Assembly: GCF_900324465.2 (NCBI RefSeq)
Contig: NC_046623.1
Span: 18,483,631 to 18,547,630 of the forward strand
Length of the DNA stretch: 64,000 bases
Origin: Anabas testudineus
Taxonomy: Eukaryota; Chordata; Actinopteri; Anabantiformes; Anabantidae
Reading direction: 5' to 3'
Both the position numbers and the translations under genes were made by a program. This document shows, piece after piece, positions 22,271 to 34,900 of the stretch. Positions within the stretch are counted from its first letter, which is position 1. Each line of letters starts with the position of its first letter. The notes beneath the pieces were generated by a model. The model saw nothing but the letters and a program-made list of their open reading frames with translations. It was not told the origin of the DNA and searched no databases.

Positions 22271-25200
22271 TTACAACCACTAAATATTGAATGTAGTGCT
22301 GTTGAAAATATACCTGGGTAATACTGGTTTATGGACTGAAATGTTCACAATCAGCTGTGTCATGTTTAATCCTTAATCTAATCTTAATCCTTAACCAAAG
22401 TCTTACACTGAACCCTGTGAGAAATGGACCTCCTCAATCAAAACTGCTCATCAAGAGGTCTACGTTGTAAAACTCAATCATGCAGATCTGTAAAAAGGCC
22501 TTTAGTGCTCAGTGCATGTACATATTCCACTGTGAGGTGTCGCTCTTACTCTTTCACTTTTATCTTTGACTTTTACTTTGAAAATCTCCTGCTTATGTTT
22601 GTTTGACTTTCCTTTTCTCATCTCGAGGACTGGGAGTCTAGATCTGTTGTTCACTGCTTCTCTAACATCCAGTAGATTCATATAAACTTCAGTCTTCCTG
22701 TCTTTACAGATATGGCACCTATGCACGTTGCCTGTTTTTTTTTTTTTTTTTTTTTCTTCCAGTTTCGTGATCATCAGCAGGAAAAGTTGAAGCAATTTGA
22801 GCATTTGAATGTTTTCAAGCATTAGTAAATACCAGATCATTTACTGTGACCAACATTAACCACCACACCACATGAAGAAGCTCCTTGTACAGAAGTCTCA
22901 GCTCATCCCTAATGGGTCTTTTCCTCTTAAATAGCCGGGGAGCTCGTACAGGTGTCTGTGGGTTCTGCTCGACTTTTCCACTATAGTTTACAAACTGGGA
23001 AATATTTGCTAAATGTAACTGAAGACACACTGACTGCAGAATAGAAGTGATTATTTGAATTTAGTGTTCACTCTTCATTTAAAAAATGTACCTCCACATG
23101 TGCAGCAAACAGAAGAATCAAGGTTAGAAGGTTCCAAAAGGTTCAGTTTCTGTTAAACTGCAGCAGTGGAACAGGCCCAACAGAGGCAGAGGAGTGTCTG
23201 TAAATAATATTAAATAATACAGTAGTAAAATGATCATTTATGTCTCAAGAACACGAGGATTTCACTAAACTGTCAGACTCCTTCTTCAAGAAGATCGATG
23301 ACGGTGTAATCCAACAAAAATACGTCAATTAAATGTCGCTATAGTAAAAATTTACAGATTAAAACAACTAGTGCCATAGGGATTAGCACTTTTGTTGGCC
23401 ATCACAGAAGTTATCACCCTGGTTTTTTTCTATTGGGTTTTGGATTATTGCACAAAATAAGTTCTTGTTTATTTGTTTTTTTTTGTTTTTTTTTTAGAAT
23501 ATAACATGAAACTCTTATTTTACAGACCTTATTTTGTGCCTCTAATCAAATACCCATAAAAAACTGATGTTTCCAGGTTTTTCCAGGACTCACTCCAACC
23601 CCGTCAACCCTGTTTCCAGTAATGTTGTCGTCATCCCTGCATCTTGTAAATATGATATTATAGCAGCGTTTAGTGTAACTCCGCTCTACAGAGCAGAGGT
23701 TTATTTTTTAAATCATAGCCAACACTGGGCTTCGCTGGAACAGTTCCTTAGAAAATCTTAATCCACGTTTTTACTCACTATGCTATGTCACAGTAAGCAA
23801 CTGTAGCTGGTAGCTAACGTAGATCAGTTCTTGTCCAGCATAAACATTTAATTTTAATTGTATTATTATACAACTGTATTTAATTTTATGAAACTTTTTC
23901 AGTCATAGACATAAAATGACCTTCTTTTAAATTGTTAAATTGGTTTTAATGAGAAAAGATGTGTTTTTGTAAAATACGTTTTGTGATAAAATAAGGAAGT
24001 GAAATAAAACATAATAAACATAATAATAGGAATAAATGATGTCTAATAACAGTAAGTCATAACTCAAATATGTTAAAAACTTTTTAAGGAGACGTTAGCA
24101 TAAATTAAATTACAGAGGCACTAGATGTCCAGGGTTGTGTAAAAGGCATAAAAGATAATTAGCTACAAACAAACGTGGTGGTTTTAGAAACTCCACGACT
24201 TTATTTTATCTGTTAGCTTGTCAGGCTAAGTAACGTTGGTACAATGTTCAGCTAATGAGGCTAATGTGGCATCCATTGGTTTATTATCACATTTCATTGG
24301 CTGATTTAAACTTCATTCGATTAATCTAGTTTTTCTTTTTTACTCTATACTAAAAAATGTTTTATATCTTTTATACTTTAAGAATGAAAGGATAAGTTAG
24401 CATCCTAAATCTAAAATGCAACTGAGTAGCTCATTAGCTTAGCTGACCTGTAGCTTTAATTCTGTGGCAAAGAACCAATGAGAGAAGGAAGAATTAAAAT
24501 TCTAGTCTCATCTGCAATGTTGTTGCTTTATCAGTGTTACGATAACGAACAGCCTCGAGGGGATTAAGACTTTGACTCTGTTCTTACTAATGCATGTGAA
24601 CCAGCTGTAAACGTAATGTAGCATCTGGAGACAACGAGCGAGCGACCGTGTCTCTGATCCAGAGAAATTAACTGCATGGCCCGAGTGCAGCTTCTACTCA
24701 TTAAACCTCTTCAGCTTTTCCTTCATTAAACAACTGATGTAAATCTGTTCTTGGTATTTTCATGTGATTTGCATGCAAACAGAGACTAATGAGGCTCTAT
24801 AAGACCGAGCATGTGATGGATTTCCGTATGATTACATGTTAGAGTGATTTGTTCTATGTCAGTGTCCACTTCTGTCAGTCCCCGGCTGACTGCAAAATGT
24901 TTTAGTAATTTAATAAGTTTTATTTATTTTTTTTATGACAAAGCACCACAGGATCCACTAAACCTGCAGAGGCACTGTACAATTCATCTCATGTATTGTG
25001 AGTTGACAACATACTGTACGCGCTGGTGGCCTTTTTTATGGCCACAATATAGAACCTCTGTGGCAGCAAGAGCCTTAAAATGACTGGAAGACAATGGTCA
25101 AGCTAATTATTTGAATTCTTGAATCTGTTTCCATCCACCATTATTGACTGTGTGGAATTGTCCAGTCTGAGCCTCTAAACCATGGCAGACGTAGAGGACA

Positions 25201-26762
25201 CGTGAGATAAAAGGACATTTTTCTTTACACGTCTTTGAAAAAACACAATTTCAAGTTTCCAATTCAGCCCAAACTAAATCTTCCCTCTTTTGTGGCTGTT
25301 TCAGTTAACAACAAACACAAACGTGACATTTCTTTATTAATGTTTTTAATATAATATATTATTACCAGGTGTCACTGAATCAAACTAGACGTACAGTGTC
25401 TCTCCAGCGTTAATGCTCTGACTTTTACTTTACATGTTGCACGTTCCCAAAATAAAACGGCGTTTAATCCGAACACCACAAACCGACACAGGAAACCTGG
25501 GAACAGGTAGAGAACTTGTTAGTTTCTGGATCTGGTTTAAAGCTGGATCAAAGTCTCCCAGAAACAAAATGTCTCCATGTCTGTTATTTTTTAAAAGATA
25601 GTTTGAATTTTGTTTTTATCAGGACTTTGTGGTTTATTCTGTAGCCAGCTGAATAACTGATGTCACTGTATTTCAGAGGACCATTTTCTCCCTATGCAGT
25701 TTGACCCGGGTCCCAGCTCCTGCTCCTTTGACTGCAGCTGTCTCACAGATACACTTCAGCCTTCTCGCTCTGTGTTTCTGAGACGATCAGTAATCTGCTA
25801 ACTGCTCTTCCATGTGCTTTATCTGTATTTTGTCACTTGATGTTTTAACAAAGATGCAAAGAAAAGATCCTGCAGCGACTGACTCTTGTGAGAGTTCAGC
25901 TTTCTGAGGATCGAGATGTCAACACATAGATTTCTTAAATGAAGGATGAGCCCAAATTATCGTGTTGGACTTTTTTCAATCACTGTTTGTGGGTCGGTGG
26001 TTTCCCAACCTCAGGTCTGGAGCTCGATTGCTCACATTTACAGTTTGATGAATTCACTTCACGGCTGAGAACCACTGACCGCACATCGGCACTGCCTGAA
26101 TGTTCTGTTTCACTTTAACACACTGTAAACTCACTGTGGGCCACGACCCTTGCTAAACCAAGCACCTGCATCAATAAAACCAGCATGAATTATTATTATT
26201 TTATGTTTCTAAGATTCCTCGTAGTACTACAGGTAACGTCAGTGAACTGGTAACTGGTTGGTTAATGACTTTTTGCTCCAGGTGTTTTATTATATGTGTG
26301 TGAGAAGAAAATACACATAATAAAACATGTAATAGCATAAAAAGCTCTGTACATCACTGTTAAAATTAAAAGTATCATTTGCTTCTGTCCAACTCTGTTT
26401 AATATTTTTGTCACTTTCATTCTTGTCCAATGTCACAGTATAAAACACGATTTTAAAATATCCAGAATAAGAGTTTAATTCTGTATTTATACAGTTAATA
26501 TTAATTTAGTGCCACCTAAGTCCTCAGTAGCCCAGACATCTTACTTTATCATGACTGAATGGTCCCTGCTGTGAGCAGACACCAGAGGACGCTGCTGCAA
26601 CATGTTTGAACCGTGATGATCCAAGAGATATGGACCCAGAAACTGGACTAAACGTCACACAGTAAATACACAGCAGCTGAAGTGTGTTGATAAAAATGTA
26701 AATAATAGATAAATTAGATAATAACAACGTTTCAAGAGAGTGATGTGCGATTAGCAACAGAA
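22271..26762. other. Gene-free stretch, AT-rich
   Basis: No exon with convincing splice sites or protein similarity on either strand. It holds a run of about 20 T at 22736-22756 (possibly the poly(A) of an old minus-strand retroposed sequence) and short unrecognised frames on the minus strand at 22502-23030. The rest is AT-rich single-copy-looking sequence. Confidence 0.5.
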
Positions 26763-27110
26763 TAAGTTCTTTCGTTGAAGTGAGGTGGTTCTGAAAAGAG
26801 GAGCTTGGTAGCTAAAGACTCTGTCTCTTATTCTACATCAGGAAACTCTAGGAACCACAAGTAAACCTGCAGTCTGAGAACGGAGAGTTCTCAGACTGCA
26901 GGACTGAAGATAAGGAACTATGAGTTCTTTAAGATAAGATGGAGCCTGATTATTAAGAGATTTATAAGTGAGGAGAAGAATTTTAAATTCAATTCTGGAT
27001 TTTACAGAATGGAGAGAAGCTAAAGTTGGAGAAATATGATCTCTCTTACTAATTCCAGTCAGAACTCTGGCTGCAGCATTTTGGATTAACTGTTGTCCCG
27101 TTTACTAGAA
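26763..27110. repeat. Dispersed fish repeat, family not assigned
   Basis: Phrases such as TAAGATAAGATGGAGCCTGA, GAGGAGAAGAATTTTAAATT, AAATATGATCTCTCTTACTA and GCTGCAGCATTTTGGATTAA recur in many fish genomes as an interspersed repeat. I recognise the sequence but not its class, and the copy is partial. It contains a perfect 16-bp inverted repeat at 26866-26902. Confidence 0.55.
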
Positions 27111-27187
27111 AAGAAAGACTTTAATCTACAGTGACACGTTCTGTATAATGAATTAATATTTAGTGGAAACTAAACATTAAAGTACTG

Positions 27188-28450
27188 AACACAGTAGATA
27201 TTTAATAGTAAACACAGTAGATATTTAATAGTAAACACGGTAGATATTTAATAGTAAACACGGTAGATATTTAATAGTAAACACAGTAGATATTTAATAG
27301 TAAACACAGTAGATATTTAATAGTAAACACAGTAGATATTTAATAGTAAACACAGTAGATATTTAATAGTAAACACAGTAGATATTTAATAGTATATTTA
27401 AGTAAACACAGTAGATATTTAATAGTAAACACAGTAGATATTTAATAGTAAACAGTAGATATTTAATAGTAAACACAGTAGATATTTAATAGTAAACAGT
27501 AGATATTTAATAGTAAACACAGTAGATATTTAATAGTAAACACAGTAGATATTTAATAGTAAACACAGTAGATATTTAATAGTAAACAGTAGATATTTAA
27601 TAGTAAACACAGTAGATATTTAATAGTAAACACAGTAGATATTTAATAGTAAACACAGTAGATATTTAATAGTAAACACAGTAGATATTTAATAGTAAAC
27701 AGTAGATATTTAATAGTAAACAGTAGATATTTAATAGTAAACACAGTAGATATTTAATAGTAAACACAGTAGATATTTATAGTAAACAGTAGATATTTAA
27801 TAGTAAACACGGTAGATATTTATAGTAAACACAGTAGATATTTAATAGTAAACACAGTAGATATTTAATAGTAAACACAGTAGATATTTAATAGTAACAC
27901 AGTAGATATTTAATAGTAAACAGTAGATATTTAATAGTAAACACAGTAGATATTTAATAGTAAACACAGTAGATATTTAATAGTAAACAGTAGATATTTA
28001 ATAGTAAACACAGTAGATATTTAATAGTAAACACAGTAGATATTTAATAGTAAACACAGTAGATATTTAATAGTAAACACAGTAGATATTTAATAGTAAA
28101 CACAGTAGATATTTAATAGTAAACAGTAGATATTTAATAGTAACACAGTAGATATTTAATAGTAAACACAGTAATATTTAATAGTAAACAGTAGATATTT
28201 AATAGTAAACACAGTAGATATTTAATAGTAAACACAGTAGATATTTAATAGTAAACACAGTAGATATTTAATAGTAAACACAGTAGATATTTAATAGTAA
28301 ACACAGTAGATATTTAATAGTAAACACGAAGATTTAATAGTAACACAGTAGATATTTAATAGTAAACACAGTAGATATTTAATAGTAAACACAGTAGATA
28401 TTTAATAGTAAACACAGTAGATATTTAATAGTAAACACAGTAGATATTTA
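27188..28450. repeat. 23-bp minisatellite upstream of H4
   Basis: About 55-60 tandem copies of the unit CACAGTAGATATTTAATAGTAAA. A shorter 19-bp form lacks one CA-containing tetranucleotide, and the two forms are interspersed. Toward the right end some units lack single bases, for example AGTAACACAG. The array stops about 170 bp before the H4 start codon and so abuts its proximal promoter. Confidence 0.98.
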
Positions 28451-28515
28451 GTCTCCTACCATCAGTCTCTGGTTTCCAGAGGCCATGTTGTTGATTTTCA
28501 CAGCTGCGGACTTTG

Positions 28516-28931
<416 letters not shown>

Positions 28932-28961
28932 ACCTGCTCCTGGACTCCAACTACAACCAAA

Positions 28962-28977
28962 GGCTCTTTTCAGAGCC
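28962..28977 (+). terminator. Histone 3' stem-loop (H4)
   Basis: GGCTCTTTTCAGAGCC forms the 6-bp stem and 4-nt loop bound by SLBP, preceded by the usual CCAAA. It lies 31 bp after the H4 stop. A downstream AGAGCTG word resembles a U7 snRNA pairing element. An AATAAA also occurs at about 29106, just ahead of the next minisatellite. Confidence 0.97.
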
Positions 28978-29112
28978 GCTCACAACATCTACAGAGCTGC
29001 TGCTGCTTCCTCTTCTTCAGTTCTTCCTTCTCTCAAACAACAAGCACTTCGAATATACAACATCTGATCTGACACTTCTTCAAAACTCACAACAACAACA
29101 AGCTCAATAAAT

Positions 29113-29389
29113 ACACTTCAACTACATCACACAACACTTCAACTACATCACTCAACACTTCAACTACATCACACAACACTTCAACTACATCACTCAACAC
29201 TTCAACTACATCACACAACACTTCAACTACATCACACAACACTTCAACTACATCACACAACACTTCAACTAAATCACTCGACACTTCAACTACATCACAC
29301 AACACTTCAACTACATCACACAACACATCAACTACATCACTCAACACTTCAACTACATCACACAACACTTCAACTACATCACACAACAA
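29113..29389. repeat. 21-bp minisatellite between H4 and H2B
   Basis: About 13 tandem copies of CACTTCAACTACATCACACAA, with CACAC/CACTC variants. The minus strand reads as a 105-codon open frame of Asp-Val-Val-Glu-Val repeats. That frame is a by-product of a 21-bp unit divisible by three and is not a gene. Confidence 0.97.
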
Positions 29390-29978
29390 CATCAGCTCCG
29401 ACACAGGAATTGATCAACAGCACTTTAATTGCTCCACTTCAACACACAACACTTCCTCTGAACCCACAACACAGCAGCAGTAGATTCATCATCAGTTCAT
29501 GTCAAAAGAACAAAACTTTAACATTAAGATCTGTTAAAAAGTTTCAAGGATCAAACACAAACTTCATAAACATAATAAATGTACAAAAACGTTTTTTCAT
29601 AGAAACTGAAGTGAATAAAAACTCTTCAATCCTCTGGACCTCCAAGCTGTCTGTTAAAACCTCAGACATTTAATCATATGACAAATGGAGCAGGGAAACC
29701 ATCTAAACCAAAATCCACATCATATAAACTGGTTTTAGTTCTTTTAATATTTTCTTTTAGAATCGTCGCACAAGCTCTTGTCTAATGTCAAATATTTGCT
29801 TTGCTCGACAGATCAAATGAGTGTGAATATAAAAGACTTGTTTTTCAAATCAACTTAAACATGAATCAACTCAGTGGAATTAATCAATTAATTAAATTTG
29901 AGAAACTTTTTATTTATTTACTTCTCATTGAACTGTGGTGTCTGTCTGGCGCATGCTCAGTCCCAGTTTTAAACACAG

Positions 29979-30030
29979 CCAATCCCGTGCGAGCGACAGC
30001 GCAGTCGTATTTGCATGAAGCGACTATAAA
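29979..30030 (+). promoter_or_regulatory. Histone H2B promoter: CCAAT, octamer, TATA
   Basis: A CCAAT box at 29979-29983, the octamer ATTTGCAT at 30009-30016 and TATAAA at 30025-30030 lie in the classic vertebrate H2B order, about 40-90 bp before the ATG. The octamer is the known Oct-1 site that drives S-phase H2B transcription. Confidence 0.92.
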
Positions 30031-30071
30031 TCCACCGTCACGGCGTCACCGACTTCATCCGAGGACCCACC

Positions 30072-30443
30072 ATGCCTGATCCAGTGAAAGCACCGAAGAA
30101 GGGCTCCAAGAAAGCCGTCTCTAAGAGCGTCACCAAGAGCGGCAAGAAGAAGAGGAGGACCAGGAAGGAGAGCTACGCCATCTACGTGTACAAGGTCCTG
30201 AAGCAGGTCCACCCCGACACCGGCATCTCGTCCAAGGCCATGGGCATCATGAACTCGTTCGTCAGCGACATCTTCGAGCGGATCGCCGGGGAGGCCTCCC
30301 GCCTGGCGCACTACAACAAGCGCTCCACCATCACCTCCAGGGAGATCCAGACCGCGGTCCGCCTCCTGCTGCCCGGTGAGCTGGCCAAGCACGCCGTGTC
30401 CGAGGGAACCAAGGCCGTCACCAAGTACACCAGCTCCAAGTAA
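30072..30443 (+). CDS. Histone H2B
   Basis: Core histone that pairs with H2A. The intronless 123-residue protein begins [19 protein letters not shown] and ends [12 protein letters not shown]. The histone fold from [20 protein letters not shown] onward is standard, and the ubiquitination lysine of AVTKYTSSK is kept. The N-terminal tail differs from the common fish form as I remember it ([12 protein letters not shown]), and FVSDIFERI carries Ser where most H2Bs have Asn. No H2A gene shares its promoter, although H2A-H2B pairs are usual. It is followed by its own stem-loop. Confidence 0.98.
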   Translation: MPDPVKAPKKGSKKAVSKSVTKSGKKKRRTRKESYAIYVYKVLKQVHPDTGISSKAMGIMNSFVSDIFERIAGEASRLAHYNKRSTITSREIQTAVRLLLPGELAKHAVSEGTKAVTKYTSSK

Positions 30444-30471
30444 ACTGCTGCTGCAGCTCCGTCAACACAAA

Positions 30472-30487
30472 GGCTCTTTTCAGGGCC
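30472..30487 (+). terminator. Histone 3' stem-loop (H2B)
   Basis: GGCTCTTTTCAGGGCC folds like the H4 element with one T-G wobble pair in the stem, preceded by ACAAA. It lies about 28 bp after the H2B stop codon and marks a non-polyadenylated, replication-dependent mRNA. Confidence 0.95.
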
Positions 30488-30561
30488 GCTCACCGCGTCT
30501 GAGAGCTCGGTCCTGGGTGGAAGTTGTTTTTAATTATAACGTGGATCAGCGCTCTGTTTAA

Positions 30562-31769
30562 ACACGTTTTATTATGTTTATAATAAGAATTAAAGTCTTA
30601 ATACTGAAGGTTTAATGAGTCACAGTATATCAGTCACTACACAGAGAAACACGTGTATGTTTTATTATGTTTATAATTAATAAGAATTAAAGTCTTAATA
30701 CTGAAGGTTTAATGAGTCACAGTATATCAGTCACTACACAGAGAAACACGTGTATGTTTTATTATGTTTATAATTAATAAGAATTAAAGTCTTAATACTG
30801 AAGGTTTAATGAGTCACAGTATATCAGTCACTACACAGAGAAACACGTGTATGTTTTATTATGTTTATAATAAGAATTAAAGTCTTAATACTGAAGGTTT
30901 AATGAGTCACAGTATATCAGTCACTACACAGAGAAACACGTGTATGTTTTATTATGTTTATAATTAATAAGAATTAAAGTCTTTTAATACTGAAGGTTTA
31001 ATGAGTCACAGTATATCAGTCACTACACAGAGAAACACGTGTATGTTTTATTATGTTTATAATTAATAAGAATTAAAGTCTTAATACTGAAGGTTTAATG
31101 AGTCACAGTATATCAGTCACTACACAGAGAAACACGTGTATGTTTTATTATGTTCATAATTAATAAGAATTAAAGTCTTAATACTGAAGGTTTAATGAGT
31201 CACAGTATATCAGTCACTACACAGAGAAACACGTGTATGTTTTATTATGTTTATAATTAATAAGAATTAAAGTCTTAATACTGAAGGTTTAATGAGTCAC
31301 AGTATATTAGTCACTACACAGAGAAACACGTGTATGTTTTATTATGTTCATAATTAATAAGAATTAAAGTCTTAATACTGAAGGTTTAATGAGTCACAGT
31401 ATATTAGTCACTACACAGAGAACCGTGTAGTTTTATTATGTTATAATAATGATTAAAGTCTTATAATGAAGGTTTAATGAGTCCTATATCAGTCACTACA
31501 AGGAAAACGTGATGTTTTATTATTTTAATTAATAAGAATTAACCTTATACTGAAGGTTTAATGAGCAAGTTATCGTCACACACAGAGAAACACTGATGTT
31601 TTATTATTTCAATTTAAGAATAAGTCTTATATGAAGGTTAATGAGTCACGTAATCATCATACACAGAGAACACGTGTATGTTTTATTTGTTTATTTAATA
31701 AGAATTTAAGTCTTATAAGAAGGTTTATAGTCAAAATATTAGTCACTACACAGAGAAACACGTGTTTGA
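30562..31769. repeat. 97-bp satellite-like array with E-box and AP-1 words
   Basis: About 12-13 tandem copies of a 97-bp unit, with some copies 93 bp through loss of AATT. Each good copy holds CACGTG (E-box), ATGTTTATAATTAATAAG, and AATGAGTCACAG (AP-1 core TGAGTCA). Copies up to about 31420 are nearly identical. The last three, to about 31740, carry many scattered missing bases while keeping the same order. The array starts about 75 bp after the H2B stem-loop. Confidence 0.97.
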
Positions 31770-31847
31770 TTAAATCCTCATTTTAACTTCTGTTAAAGAT
31801 TTTAAATCTTTTTCTGCCTTTAAACTCATTCATGTATTAAAAGGCGC

Positions 31848-31990
31848 GGATTCCCCGATGCAACATGGCGGCCGAGGTGACGCATCGGCGTCAACAGACA
31901 CTCTATGTTCAACAGGAAGGCTAGCTGCTAGCAGCTAACGTTAGCCTGCCGCCGTGTCGGTAGCAGCCAGAGTTCTAGAAAAAGAGAAAA
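31848..31990 (+). promoter_or_regulatory. CpG-rich ATGGCGGC segment, possible orphan promoter
   Basis: A short CpG-rich block with AACATGGCGGC at 31862-31872 (YY1-type core), a possible donor GAG|GTGACG at 31876/31877, and the palindrome GCTAACGTTAGC. It resembles a TATA-less start site, but I find no exon to attach it to. Confidence 0.35.
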
Positions 31991-34900
31991 AGGAGATAAA
32001 ATAACAGTCAAACATTAAGATGTGAGCGACTTATTGATTAAAATTTACAAAATGTGGAGATTTAATTACACTTCCGTCTGCACGGTCTCTTCTTCTGCTG
32101 ACTTTTCGGCCTTTGGTCTCATTACCGCCCCCACAGGTGGAGCTTGGAATCGGTGGGAACATGATTGAGTCTTTCACATTTATATCTTGATTAAAATGTA
32201 AAAGTGTGAAACTGGTGCTGGTGAAGAAATCAAACAGAATAAAAAGACGGGACAGAGGACAGGAGTCAAACCTAAATATGCCAAAAACATGTGTTTCAAC
32301 ATGTAGTTCATAACTGAACTAAAACAGGAGAACAAACACATTCTGGGAAAGACTTGCTCAGGAGGGGATTCTTTTAGTGAATTTAAATTATGATGAAATT
32401 TTGCTTATTCAATGAAAGTTTTGTTTGTCCTGGACCTTTAAAAACCAAATGAACTAATGTGAATGTAGTTATCTGAGTGGTTGTTAACTGTGTTTTTACT
32501 GAAGGTATCATTATTTATTTTAGTTGTTTACACCAAGTCCTTCATCAAGAATCGGCCCATTCTGTGATTTAAACCAATAAAATTCAGAATAACATCAGGG
32601 AGAGTCTCTAGAGAAGCTGTATGGCCCCGAAAAGAACCTCGTCCAGGAGACCTGGAGGTCACTTCTTCTTCTTCTCCTTCTTCTTCTTCTTCTTTGGTGT
32701 TTTAAAGCAGCCGGTAACCAAAAATGTTGGATTGCTGCCATCTGTGGGAAACCTATTGCGCTGCCTTTTTCAAATTCTCTTCATGAGTCCAGTCGTTCTT
32801 AGGAAATTAAAGACACTTCGTCTATTCAAGCCTCTAATATTCTGAATACTTAAATCTTACTTAAATCAGTCGCCTGCAATCCTCTCCTCCTGAAGTCCTC
32901 CATCATGACCTCTCTCTGTCATTCAGTGAGTCAACTGCTTTCATTTTCCCTTCATACACAAAAACAATGACTTTAAAATAAATGAGTGTTGTGCAGACTT
33001 TCACTCACAACATTTGCAGGTTATGGAACATTTTGTCTTGAACACTCCTTCATTTTATTTTGTTTAAAAGCAGAATGTGGATCCTTTTAAACTATGATTG
33101 TTTTGCTCTGAGATTTAAACATCTCTTTAAATAAGATTCACTTCAGTCATTTTAATGTCTGTGGTGTCAACGTTCATTCTCAAACGTTCTCCGTCAAATA
33201 TACAACAAATTAAAACAACTTTAATCAGAAATACAAACAATAATATACTGTTCATTTAAAAACAAGAGATTTCGTAACATTTCTGCCATTTTTGCTTCTT
33301 CCTCCTCTTTCTAGATTACAGTAACTCAGTTTGTCCAGAAATCAACAGTTTCTAGATCTGATCACTACTCATCTTCAAATCACTGATCTAAGGTCATTTT
33401 ATTGTCTCTTATTTTTGTGTGTTCCTCCTTCTTCTTTTCATTCTAGTATCTTTTTTTGTAAAAACTTCGAATGAAGGAACGATCCTGGGCTTTTGGTGAA
33501 CAGGCACAAATATCACATCTCAGCTATTACTGGTAGTAACGGAGCCTTAAATCTCCTGAACTGTCTGCAGGTGGTGCGACAGCCAGACCTCCAGACCCTC
33601 ACGACGTCTGCCTGGCTGCACGGACCCGTCTGTCTTCCTGCATCTCTCTGAACAGGAAATGCTCCTTCACATGTTGTTTTTACAGAATCTGTCTCTCTGT
33701 CCACAGTCGTTTTACTGCAGATCACTACATGAATCTGCCCCCTTAAGGGGTCCTTCAGGCAAATCTCAGCTGGGTTTGGATCCCTTTCTCCCTGTAGCCT
33801 GGAGAGTGAGGGTCCTGAGGGGTCAGAATGGGAAAATGCCCATCCCGTCTGCTTCTCTTCTTCCATCCAGCCATTGCGGACGAGTCGAGCTGCAGTGAGG
33901 AAAGAGTCCGTCTCGATGTGCAGCCTCTCCAGGGGGACTGAGAGTACAGGCTGGGGCATGGCTGACACCCTACCCAGGACAGAAGACACTGTTTCTGGCT
34001 TAGTGCTGTCTCCCTCCCCTTAGTGTGGCCAAACAGAGACACCTGGATTCAGGTGTCAGGTGCTGCAGCTGAGACAGTTCTGTTCTACAAAGTCTTCACT
34101 AGAGGGAGTCAGAGAATCTGTGACAGGCCACAATGAGAAAGTTGAAGCAGCAGTTGGTGTAAAGGTGGTGACCATTTAATGTTAGCTGAACAAACCTGCG
34201 GCTCGACAGGAGGAGGATGGAGACTCAGGTTTCGAGGCTGCAGGACGAAACCTGCAACGATAAAACTAAATAAATCACAAGAATTTCTGAGAAATATAAT
34301 CCAGGTGAACCCCCAGGATCCTTCCATCAGTGTACAGAATATTTCACTAGTACTTCAACTTCTATCGGTATCTCAGACTGGGGGGGAGAAATCCAACACT
34401 GAAGTTAAAGTAAGAAGTGGACGTGAGAGGCTGGATTTTATTCATCCACAGTTTAGCTTTGGCTTTGGAAACAGTTCTTGTGAAACAAACTGGTCAAACC
34501 ACTTACACGCAGCCAAAACATTTCAGGAATTAAAGATGATGTTGAACAGTGTTTGGTTTTTTTAAGTAAAGTTACAATAAGCAAATTAAACGTGTGCTGG
34601 CATTAATCAATAAACTGTAACTCTGAAAACACAGTAACCAAACAGTAATACTACTGTAAACTCAGCACTGCTACTACTCGAAATAAAAAGAAAACACTAC
34701 AATACTAAAACTGAATTTATTAAATGTGAATTCACATCTACTCATCGTACGTCTGTAAATACCAGGTTTCAACGTGAGCTCCTCGCCCCCTTCGTCTCTC
34801 CTCTTCCTCCTCTCAGGTCGCACTGCTCGAGCGGTTCTTCCTCTCTCTCCCTCTCTTTCTCACACTAACCCTCACCCTCTTATCTTTGTTCTCAGTTTCA

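Noticed and set aside
22502-23030. Two minus-strand frames rich in Lys
   Set aside because: One passes through a poly(A) tract as a Lys run, and neither resembles a known family.
23380-23530. Sequence with GGTTTTGGATTATTGCACAA resembling a dispersed repeat
   Set aside because: Vaguely familiar, but I could not place ends or a family, so it is not annotated.
29087-29404. 105-codon minus-strand frame of DVVEV repeats
   Set aside because: A 21-bp repeat unit keeps the frame open; no other support.
32621-32845. Frame starting MAPKRTSSRRPGG, reminiscent of a histone tail
   Set aside because: It runs at once into a polyphenylalanine TTC repeat and has no histone fold.
33513-33989. 158-codon minus-strand frame
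   Set aside because: No recognisable domain, an overlapping plus-strand frame of similar quality, and no clear splice or promoter signals. Left as unknown sequence.
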